A DNA stretch of 64,000 nt from Mesorhizobium sp. GTDB lineage: Bacteria; Pseudomonadota; Alphaproteobacteria; Rhizobiales; Rhizobiaceae. The stretch spans positions 310,001-374,000 of the forward strand of contig JAHBYX010000001.1 of the NCBI GenBank assembly GCA_019635735.1, read 5' to 3'. Both the position numbers and the translations under genes were made by a program. Under the pieces are notes generated by a model, which did not search any database, was not told the origin of the DNA, and saw nothing but the letters and a program-made list of their open reading frames with translations. How positions within the stretch are numbered: the stretch's first letter is position 1; each line of letters begins with the position of its first letter. Positions 57,272 through 64,000 of the stretch are shown one piece after another.

Positions 57272-58462
57272 TCACGCCGGAGGCACGTCCTGCCGGTGCC
57301 CGTGGTAGAGCGGCGAGGCGAGATAGCGGCCGAGCGCGAAGCGGACGAGGACGGCGACCGCCGCGGCGGCCGGCACGGCGATCAGAAGCCCGACGAAGCC
57401 GAACAGCGATCCGAAGGCGAGAAGCGCGAACATCAGCCACACCGGATGGAGGCCGACGCTTTCGCCGACCAGTTTCGGCTGCAGGATGTTGCCCTCGATG
57501 AACTGGCCGAGGAAGAAGATGCCGGCGATCGCCGCGACCATGATCCAGTCGGGCCAGAACTGCACCAGGGCCACGCCGACCGCGAGCACCAGCCCGACCA
57601 GCGACCCGACATAGGGGATGAAGCTGATCAGGCCGGCGAAGAGGCCGATCAGCAGACCGAAGTTCAGCCCGGCGATGGTCAGCCCGACCGCATACATGAC
57701 GCCCAGGATGAGGCACAGAGTGCCCTGCCCGCGCACGAAGCCGGCGGTCGCGACATTGATGTCGTTGGCGATGGCGCGCACGGTCTCGACATTGTCGCGC
57801 GGCACCCAGCCGTCGATCTTGGCGACCATGTGGTCCCAGTCGACCAGCATGTAGAAGGCAACGACGGGGGTCACGATGACCAGCGAGGCGACGTTGACCA
57901 GCGCAAGGCCCGAACTCAGGATCGACTCGAAGATGGTGGTAACGAACCCCGCCCCCTGCGACACCAGCGAGTTGAGAGCGCTGCGCAGGTTGTTCGGGTC
58001 GACGCCGAAGCGCTGCTTCAGCCATTCCGGATCGATGCTGGTGATCAGCGCCTGGAGCCGCGCCAGGTATTCCGGCATCTTCGAGATCAGGTCCGCGCCC
58101 TGTGTCGCCAGGATCGGCACGATCACCATCAGGGCGAGGATGAAGGCCACGACGAAGGCAAGAAGGATGACGATCGCGGCCACCAGCCGCGAACCGAGCC
58201 AGGCTTCCAGCCTGTCGGCCAGCGGATCGAGGAAGTAGGCCAGCACCATTCCGGCCGCGAAGGGCAGCAGGATGGAACTGAACAGGTAGAGGAAGCCGGC
58301 AAGCAGGATCAGCGCGCCCGCCCAGAAGGCGATCTGGCGGCGCAAGGCGTTTCCCACCACCGCCTCGACCAGTTCCTCGTTGGCGGCCAGCTGCGCCTCC
58401 AGCACCGGCACGGCCGCCGCATCGGCGGCGGGATCGTCAGCCTTTGTCGTCCGTGTCGGCAT
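57272..58462 (-). CDS. AI-2E family transporter (PerM)
   Basis: A 396-residue polytopic membrane protein with eight hydrophobic segments and the family pattern FGLLIGLFAGLISFIPYVGS and GQFIEGNILQPKLVGESVGL. The AI-2E family includes a proposed AI-2 exporter and sodium/proton antiporters; the substrate cannot be assigned. It overlaps the preceding CDP-alcohol transferase gene by 26 bp. Confidence 0.9.
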   Translation of the reverse strand: MPTRTTKADDPAADAAAVPVLEAQLAANEELVEAVVGNALRRQIAFWAGALILLAGFLYLFSSILLPFAAGMVLAYFLDPLADRLEAWLGSRLVAAIVILLAFVVAFILALMVIVPILATQGADLISKMPEYLARLQALITSIDPEWLKQRFGVDPNNLRSALNSLVSQGAGFVTTIFESILSSGLALVNVASLVIVTPVVAFYMLVDWDHMVAKIDGWVPRDNVETVRAIANDINVATAGFVRGQGTLCLILGVMYAVGLTIAGLNFGLLIGLFAGLISFIPYVGSLVGLVLAVGVALVQFWPDWIMVAAIAGIFFLGQFIEGNILQPKLVGESVGLHPVWLMFALLAFGSLFGFVGLLIAVPAAAAVAVLVRFALGRYLASPLYHGHRQDVPPA

Positions 58463-58991
58463 GTCCGCTCATGTGCCTCAGCCAGGCGACGAGATAGGCC
58501 GCTGCCGAAGCCACGGTCAAGAGGCCGGACAGGAACACGAAGGCGTCGCGCGCAATGTCGAGGCCAAGGCCAAACGACAGATCGGCGAGCACGAGTGCCG
58601 CCAGGAAGATCTGCACTGCCGTGTTCGCCTTGGAGACGTAGAGCGGCTTCACCTCCACCGGCTGTCCCATGATTGTCGACAGCATCACCGCCGAGACGAT
58701 CAGCGCGTCGCGCGACACGGCCGCGATCACCAGCCAGAGCGGCAGTTCGCCCATGAAGCCGAGGACGACGAACACCGAGACCAGCAGAAGCTTGTCGGCC
58801 ATCGGGTCGAGATAGGCGCCGAGCCGGGAGCGCTGGTTGAAGTGGCGAGCGATGAAGCCGTCGATGCCGTCCGAGACGCCGGCGAGCACGAACAGGCCAA
58901 GCGCCCAGCCAACCTGCCGGTCCATCAGGGCCCAGATCACGATCGGCACGAGCAGCAGCCGCAGGATCGAGATGAGATTGGGGATAGTGAC
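58437..58991 (-). CDS. CDP-alcohol phosphatidyltransferase family protein
   Basis: A 184-residue integral membrane enzyme with the CDP-AP catalytic pattern D-G-x2-D-G-x2-A-R-x8-G-x3-D-x3-D, seen as [12 protein letters not shown] followed by [10 protein letters not shown]. Such enzymes make phosphatidylglycerol-phosphate, cardiolipin or related lipids; the exact alcohol is not evident. GTG start at 58991 follows GGAGG; homology begins at [18 protein letters not shown]. Confidence 0.88.
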   Translation of the reverse strand, partial: VTIPNLISILRLLLVPIVIWALMDRQVGWALGLFVLAGVSDGIDGFIARHFNQRSRLGAYLDPMADKLLLVSVFVVLGFMGELPLWLVIAAVSRDALIVSAVMLSTIMGQPVEVKPLYVSKANTAVQIFLAALVLADLSFGLGLDIARDAFVFLSGLLTVASAAAYLVAWLRHMSGHADTDDKG

Positions 58992-59166
58992 TATGTCCGG
59001 CCTCCAGCAGCGCCCGGTTCCGCCTCTAGATGGCGCGTCGGAGCGGTCGCCGCAAGTCATAGACCGCCACGGCTTTCCCCAGCGCGGTGCAGGCAAGCGC
59101 CGACGACTTCTTGCGACAGGGCGGGGTTCATGCGAAGAGCCGCTTCGAACGTCGACGGGAGTCCCC

Positions 59167-60231
59167 ATGGCCGAGGGCAGGAACAGCCTCACCTACGCGC
59201 AAGCGGGCGTGGACATCGACGCCGGCAATGCGATGGTCGAAAAGATCAAGCCGCTGGTGCGTTCGACGCGCCGCGTCGGCGCCGACGGCGAGATCGGCGG
59301 CTTCGGCGGGCTCTTCGACCTCAAGGCCGCCGGCTTCACGGACCCTATTCTCGTCGCCGCCAACGACGGCGTCGGCACCAAGCTCAGGATCGCCATCGAG
59401 GCGGGCCGCCACGACACGATCGGCATCGACCTCGTCGCCATGTGCGTCAACGACCTCGTCGTCCAGGGCGCGGAGCCGCTGTTCTTCCTCGACTATTTCG
59501 CCACGGGAAAGCTCGATCCAGACCAGGGCGCCGCCATCGTCTCCGGTATCGCCGCTGGCTGCCGCATGGCCGGCTGCGCGCTGATCGGGGGCGAGACGGC
59601 CGAGATGCCCGGCATGTATCACGGCGACGACTACGATCTCGCCGGCTTCGCTGTGGGTGCGGCCGAGCGCGGCGCGCTCTTGCCCACCGACGACATCACC
59701 GAGGGCGACGTGCTGCTTGGCCTCGCCTCGTCGGGCGTCCACTCGAACGGCTTCTCGCTGGTGCGCAAGATCGTGGCGCTCTCCGGTCTCGGCTGGAGCG
59801 ATCCCGCGCCCTTCGAGCCTTCTAAAAGCCTCGGCGAGGCTCTGCTCGAGCCGACGCGCATCTATGTCAAGCCGATCCTTTCCGCCATCCGCGGCACGCA
59901 CGGCATCAAGGCGCTCGCCCACATCACCGGCGGCGGCTATCCCGACAATATACCGCGCGTGCTGCCGAAAGACTGGGCGGCCGAACTCGACCTCGGCTCG
60001 ATCGACGTCCAGCCCGTGTTCGACTGGCTGTCCAAGACCGGCGGCGTCGAGGCGAAGGAGATGATGCGCACCTTCAACTGCGGCATCGGCATGGTAATCG
60101 TGGTAGCGGCCGGCCAGGCGGCGCAGGTCGCCGCCGTGCTGCAGAGCGAGGGCGAGACGGTAACGCCGATCGGCCGCATCGTGCCGCGCCGCGACGAGGC
60201 GGTGATCTATCGCGGGAGGATCGCGCTGTGA
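59167..60231 (+). CDS. purM: Phosphoribosylformylglycinamidine cyclo-ligase (AIR synthase)
   Basis: A 354-residue enzyme of purine synthesis: FGAM plus ATP to AIR. Family blocks are [80 protein letters not shown] and [21 protein letters not shown] 59167; its stop overlaps purN's GTG (GTGA), so translation is coupled. Confidence 0.97.
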   Translation: MAEGRNSLTYAQAGVDIDAGNAMVEKIKPLVRSTRRVGADGEIGGFGGLFDLKAAGFTDPILVAANDGVGTKLRIAIEAGRHDTIGIDLVAMCVNDLVVQGAEPLFFLDYFATGKLDPDQGAAIVSGIAAGCRMAGCALIGGETAEMPGMYHGDDYDLAGFAVGAAERGALLPTDDITEGDVLLGLASSGVHSNGFSLVRKIVALSGLGWSDPAPFEPSKSLGEALLEPTRIYVKPILSAIRGTHGIKALAHITGGGYPDNIPRVLPKDWAAELDLGSIDVQPVFDWLSKTGGVEAKEMMRTFNCGIGMVIVVAAGQAAQVAAVLQSEGETVTPIGRIVPRRDEAVIYRGRIAL

Positions 60232-60932
60232 CTGTAAGGAAGCGCGTCGCCATTCTCATCTCAGGCCGCGGCTCCAACATGGCCGCCCTGATCGACGCCG
60301 CGGCGTCTCCGGACTTTCCGGCAGAGATCGTCGGCGTCATTTCCAACCGTGCGGACGCCAAAGGCCTCGCGATTGCCGCCGCCAAGGGCGTCTCCACGCA
60401 GGTGATCCCCTCGAAGGGCATCCCGCGCGAGGAGCACGACGCGGCGCTCGACAAGGCGCTGGACGGCATGAAAGCCGAGATCGTCTGCCTCGCCGGCTAT
60501 CTGCGCCTCCTGACCGACGGCTTCGTCGCCCGATGGAGCGGCCGCCTGATCAACATCCACCCGGCGCTCCTGCCACTGTTCAAGGGCCTGAATACGCACG
60601 AGCAGGCGCTGGAAGCCGGCATGCGCATCCACGGCTGCACGGTCCATTTCGTCACGCCGGCGATGGACGACGGCCCGATTATCGCGCAGGCGGCCGTGCC
60701 CGTGCTTGCCTCCGACGATGCCGAGATGCTCGGTGCCCGCGTTCTCGCCGCCGAGCACCGCATCTACCCACTCGGCCTCGCCCTCGTCGCAGAAGGCAAG
60801 GCCAGGATGGAGGGCGGCCGAACGGTCTTTGCCGACTTCAGCGAGGAAATGGGCGCCGGCCGCATCGTCTCCTCCCCCGCGCCCCGCGCCAAGGCGCCGG
60901 ATATCGAGAGCCTGGCGCGGTTCACGCCGTAG
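60228..60932 (+). CDS. purN: Phosphoribosylglycinamide formyltransferase
   Basis: A 234-residue GAR transformylase using 10-formyltetrahydrofolate. Landmarks: [33 protein letters not shown], the catalytic Asn-His-Asp set ([20 protein letters not shown] and [15 protein letters not shown]). GTG start overlaps purM. Longer than the E. coli enzyme by a short C-terminal tail. Confidence 0.95.
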   Translation: MTVRKRVAILISGRGSNMAALIDAAASPDFPAEIVGVISNRADAKGLAIAAAKGVSTQVIPSKGIPREEHDAALDKALDGMKAEIVCLAGYLRLLTDGFVARWSGRLINIHPALLPLFKGLNTHEQALEAGMRIHGCTVHFVTPAMDDGPIIAQAAVPVLASDDAEMLGARVLAAEHRIYPLGLALVAEGKARMEGGRTVFADFSEEMGAGRIVSSPAPRAKAPDIESLARFTP

Positions 60933-60947
60933 CGCTTCGTGCTCGTC

Positions 60948-60966
60948 GGTGGTAACATTTGCCACC
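60948..60966. promoter_or_regulatory. Candidate operator of the ParDE operon
   Basis: Imperfect inverted repeat GGTGGTAA (60948-60955), 3-base spacer, TTGCCACC (60959-60966), one mismatch, 14 bp before the antitoxin start. Likely bound by the ParD ribbon-helix-helix dimer. Confidence 0.45.
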
Positions 60967-60980
60967 AAACGGAGCGCAAG

Positions 60981-61265
60981 ATGGGTCGCATCGAAAAGAT
61001 CAGCATCGCCCTGCCAGAGGAGATGCTCCAATCCGTCAAGGAAGCCGTTGACAGCGGGCAGTATGCCTCCACAAGCGAGGTGATCCGCGACGCCCTGCGC
61101 GGCTGGCAGTTGCGCGAACCGCTGCGCAAGGCCGAGATCGAACGCCTTCGCAAGGCATGGGAAGAAGGGCTGGCCAGCGGACCGGCGAGGCCACTCGATT
61201 TCGAGGAAATAAAACGAAGGGGACGCGAGCGGCTGGCGCGGGCACAACAAGCCCCGGACGGCTGA
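60981..61265 (+). CDS. ParD-family antitoxin
   Basis: A 94-residue ribbon-helix-helix protein: RIEKISIALPEEMLQSVKEA, DSGQYASTSEVIRDALRGWQ, then a charged C-terminal tail that should bind the toxin. It covers the operator and is followed by the ParE gene with a one-base overlap (TGATG). Confidence 0.93.
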   Translation: MGRIEKISIALPEEMLQSVKEAVDSGQYASTSEVIRDALRGWQLREPLRKAEIERLRKAWEEGLASGPARPLDFEEIKRRGRERLARAQQAPDG

Positions 61266-61549
61266 TGCGACTGATCTTCGCGCCGGCGGCCGAACGCGAT
61301 CTGGACGACATCTGGTTCGCGATCGCCCAGGACAGTCCTAAAAGTGCGGATCGCGTGATCGACGGGATCAGGGATCGGACTACGCAACTATCGGCATTTC
61401 CGGAATCCGGCCCACTTCGTCCCGACATTTCAGACGGCGCGCGATCGCTCAACGCCGGCAACTATCTTATTCTCTACCGGATCGAACCGACGGAAGTCGT
61501 CATCGTCCGCGTCGTGCACGGCGCGCGCGACCTGACCGACCTCCTATAG
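61265..61549 (+). CDS. ParE-family toxin
   Basis: A 94-residue RelE/ParE-type toxin: RLIFAPAAERDLDDIWFAIA, QLSAFPESGPLRPDI, SLNAGNYLILYRIEPTEVVI and VRVVHGARDLTDLL. Probably a gyrase poison. Its 3' end overlaps the convergent oxidoreductase stop by 6 bp. Confidence 0.92.
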   Translation: MRLIFAPAAERDLDDIWFAIAQDSPKSADRVIDGIRDRTTQLSAFPESGPLRPDISDGARSLNAGNYLILYRIEPTEVVIVRVVHGARDLTDLL

Positions 61550-63673
61550 CCCCCTCACCCACACCTTGTTGTCGTGGAACGCGGCACCTCCGTAGGGCGG
61601 TCCGGCGTCCGCTCCGGTCAGCACGTTGATGCCCTCGCCGCGCTCGTGCGACGAGTTGGGCCAGATCCCTTCCGCGATCACCACGCCGCGCTTCACCCCG
61701 TCGAACAGTCTCGCATGCAGCACCACCTCGCCGCGCGTGTTGCCCACCTCGACGCGCCCGCCGTCGGCGATGCCGAGCGCTGCCGCGTCCTCCGGATTGA
61801 TCAGCAGTTCGGGCCTGCCCTCCTTCTGGCGCGACACCGGCGTCTCGGCGAAGGTAGAATTCAGGAAGTTGCGGGCCGGCGAGGTCGCCAGCCGGAACGG
61901 ATGCGCCTCGTCCGCCACCTCGATCAGGTCGACATGGTCGGGAAACTCCGGCAACCGCGCGACGTCGCCGAACACGCCCATCGACTTCGGCGGCTTGTTG
62001 GGCGCGGCAAAGGTCGTCCAGTCCGGCTTGAAATGGAACTTGCCGTCGCGATGACCGAAGCCGTCGAGATAGTGCGCGCGCTCGAAGGGCGGCTGCATGT
62101 CTGCCCAGCGCGCCTCCTCCAGCGCGTCGAAGCCGCCCAGCCCCCGCTTGCCGAGGATGATGTCGATATGTTCGCGCTCGGTGAGCCCAAAGCCCGGCAG
62201 GTGCGAGACGCCCAGGCGCTTGGCCAGTTCCTCGATGACGAAATGGTTGGTGCGCACCGTCTCCGGCGGCTCGATCGCCTTCGGCCCGAGCGTGATGTGC
62301 TGGTTGCCGCCGCCCGTATAAATGTCGTCGTGCTCGAGGAACATCGTCGCCGGCAGCACGACGTCGGCGAGCTTCGCCGTATCGGTCATGAACTGCTCGT
62401 GCACGCAGGTGAAGAGATCGTCGCGCAGGAAGCCTTTCACCACCTTGCGCTGCTCGGGCGCGACATTGGCCGGATTGGTGTTCTGGATCAGCATCGCCGT
62501 CACCGGCGGCCCGCCGAACAGCGCATCCGCTTCGCCCACAAGGACCGGTCCGATGCGCGAGTGGTCGAGGTGGCGGATCTTGGGATCGATGAATTTCAGG
62601 CCTTCCAGCAGCGTCTTGTCGAACTTGAAGATTCCCGAATTCGAATGGAATGCGCCGCCGCCCTCATATTGCCAGCAGCCGGTGACGACCGAAACCGACA
62701 GCGCGGCGTGCATGTTGACGGAGCCGTTGCGCTGACGTGCGAAGCCGTAGCCGAGGCGGAAGAAGGTGCGCTTGGTGGTGCCGACGAGCCGCGCAAACTC
62801 CTCGATCTCGCCGACCGAAAGCCCGGTGATCGCCGCCGCCCATTCCGGCGTGCGGGTCGCTACATGCGCCTCCAGCCCCTTCGGATCGTCGGAATACTTT
62901 TCGAGATAGGCCCGGTCGGCGAGGTTGTCGCGGAACAGGATGTGCATCACCGCACAGGCGAGCGCGCCGTCGGTGCCGGGCTTCAGCACCAGGCCTAGGT
63001 CGGCCTGCTTCACCGTCGCGTTCTCGTAGATGTCGATCGCGACGATCTTGGCGCCGCGCTCCTTGCGGGCCTTTACCGCGTGCGTCATCACGTTGACCTG
63101 GGTGACGACCGCGTTGGTGCCCCAGATCACGACGCAGTCCGACTTGGCGATCTCGCGCGGGTCCGCGCCCGCCAGACGGCCCGTTCCCATCGTGTAGCCG
63201 GTCCAGGCGAGATTGGTGCAGATCGAATCGAAGAAGCCCGAATATTTCTTGGCGTTGCGCAGCCTGTCGATACCGTCCCGCTGCACATGGCCCATCGTGC
63301 CGGCATAGAAATAGGGCCAGACCGTCTCGCTGCCGTATCTCTCCTCCGCCTTCAGGAACTCTTCCGCCACCAGGTCGAGCGCGGCATCCCAGGACGCCTC
63401 CTTCCAGTTCCCCTCGCCCTTGGCGCCCGCGCGTACCAGCGGCTTCATCAGCCGGTCGGGATGGTGGATGCGGTCGGCGTAGCGGGCGACCTTGGCGCAG
63501 ATGACGCCCGCCGTATAGCTGTTGTCCTTGGCGCCGTGCACACGCCCGATCCGGTTCGGCCCGACGATTTCGACGTCGAGCGCGCAGGTCGAAGGACAGT
63601 CGTGCGGGCAGGCCGAATGGGCGATGCGCGTCGTGGCGCTGGCCGTCTGGCCGAACGTGGCGTGCGTGTTCAT
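61544..63673 (-). CDS. Molybdopterin-dependent oxidoreductase (formate-dehydrogenase-like)
   Basis: A 709-residue member of the DMSO-reductase family. The N-terminal four-cysteine Fe-S site is C-x2-x-C-x3-C...C (SACPHDCPSTCAL and GVICAKVARY). The molybdopterin region follows (VVIWGTNAVVTQVNVMTHAV), and a C-terminal molydopterin dinucleotide-binding domain is at ~590-709 (NPEDAAALGIADGGRVEVGN). Substrate not evident; probably cytosolic since no twin-arginine signal is seen. Divergent from rlmJ. Confidence 0.9.
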   Translation of the reverse strand: MNTHATFGQTASATTRIAHSACPHDCPSTCALDVEIVGPNRIGRVHGAKDNSYTAGVICAKVARYADRIHHPDRLMKPLVRAGAKGEGNWKEASWDAALDLVAEEFLKAEERYGSETVWPYFYAGTMGHVQRDGIDRLRNAKKYSGFFDSICTNLAWTGYTMGTGRLAGADPREIAKSDCVVIWGTNAVVTQVNVMTHAVKARKERGAKIVAIDIYENATVKQADLGLVLKPGTDGALACAVMHILFRDNLADRAYLEKYSDDPKGLEAHVATRTPEWAAAITGLSVGEIEEFARLVGTTKRTFFRLGYGFARQRNGSVNMHAALSVSVVTGCWQYEGGGAFHSNSGIFKFDKTLLEGLKFIDPKIRHLDHSRIGPVLVGEADALFGGPPVTAMLIQNTNPANVAPEQRKVVKGFLRDDLFTCVHEQFMTDTAKLADVVLPATMFLEHDDIYTGGGNQHITLGPKAIEPPETVRTNHFVIEELAKRLGVSHLPGFGLTEREHIDIILGKRGLGGFDALEEARWADMQPPFERAHYLDGFGHRDGKFHFKPDWTTFAAPNKPPKSMGVFGDVARLPEFPDHVDLIEVADEAHPFRLATSPARNFLNSTFAETPVSRQKEGRPELLINPEDAAALGIADGGRVEVGNTRGEVVLHARLFDGVKRGVVIAEGIWPNSSHERGEGINVLTGADAGPPYGGAAFHDNKVWVRGL

Positions 63674-63738
63674 GTCCCTTCCCTAGCGGTTTTCCGGCGG
63701 CAGGTGTAGAGGCCGTCCATGCGCCGGAACGCCCTTCG

Positions 63739-64000
63739 ATGAACTACGACCACGCCTATCATGCCGGAAACTTCGCCGACGTGGTCAAGCACGCGCTCGT
63801 CGTGCGCATCGTCGAATATCTGAAGCGCAAGGACAAGCCGTTCCGCGTCATCGACACGCATGCCGGCAGCGGTCTCTACGACCTGTCGGGCGAACGGGCG
63901 CAGAAGACGGGCGAATGGCGCACCGGCATCGGCAGGCTGATCGAGGCCGACCTGCCCGAACCCGCCCGCGCCCTGCTCGCGCCCTACCTCGACATCGTCG
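63739..64000 (+). CDS. rlmJ: 23S rRNA (adenine2030-N6)-methyltransferase, N-terminal part
   Basis: The first 87 codons: MNYDHAYHAGNFADVVKHAL, then KDKPFRVIDTHAGSGLYDLS, the RlmJ start and SAM-binding motif I. The gene runs out of the window. It methylates A2030 of 23S rRNA. Confidence 0.92.
   Translation, partial: MNYDHAYHAGNFADVVKHALVVRIVEYLKRKDKPFRVIDTHAGSGLYDLSGERAQKTGEWRTGIGRLIEADLPEPARALLAPYLDIV

Overview
The window reads as chromosomal DNA of a high-GC alphaproteobacterium of the order Hyphomicrobiales (Rhizobiales), most likely near Mesorhizobium/Phyllobacteriaceae. This is judged from gene content and order: bpt next to parC, the aapJQMP amino-acid transporter followed by metC, rnd/ppx/ppk, hda/AI-2E permease/CDP-alcohol transferase/purM/purN, and DUF6074 and NDUFS4-type small proteins. 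No database search was run; families are recognised from motifs and memory.

Layout. 1-9.5 kb: the N-terminal part of sthA, an RDD protein, bpt, a DMT exporter, a RES/Xre toxin-antitoxin pair, and an RND efflux pump with its TetR regulator and a double operator. 9.5-20.9 kb: RidA, parC, a secreted protein, ohr/ohrR with an OhrR box, a GFA protein, an ArsR/AHSA1 pair, a DUF4010 membrane protein, a P1B-4 type metal ATPase, and a divergent AraC/DsrE pair. 20.9-31 kb: aspS, a ParDE pair, an MFS transporter, rnd, a second DMT transporter, ppx and ppk. 31-40.1 kb: a zinc-finger protein, a flavin monooxygenase, secreted proteins, the aapJQMP operon and metC.

40.1-44.1 kb is a wrecked accessory region. 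It holds a frameshifted secreted-protein gene and a 5'-truncated RHS gene. The RHS frame is interrupted by a palindromic element that carries an in-frame TGA, and it ends in an AT-richer tip made of a Hint domain, a small basic toxin domain and an overlapping immunity-type gene. A second RHS scrap, a second copy of the palindromic element and a replication-relaxation-like remnant follow.

44.7-56.0 kb is an 11.2 kb island integrated in tRNA-Pro(TGG). A 50-bp direct repeat of the tRNA 3' end (one mismatch) marks attL and attR, and GGGTAAC repeats (candidate integrase arm sites) lie inside both ends. From attR inward there is a P4-type integrase, a partner gene of unknown function, an AlpA-like regulator, small DNA-binding/replication-type genes, DUF6074, and an HK97-fold-type major capsid protein, with no tail, portal or large terminase genes. 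The left arm carries cargo: a DprA/SMF-like gene abutting a phosphoribosyltransferase, a protein with a HEPN-type Rx4H motif, a helical protein and small membrane proteins. The whole looks like a phage satellite with a candidate defence module, and is the most interesting part of the window together with the RHS tip.

56-64 kb returns to core genes: a secreted protein, hda, an AI-2E family permease, a CDP-alcohol phosphatidyltransferase, purMN, a third toxin-antitoxin pair, a molybdopterin oxidoreductase and the start of rlmJ.
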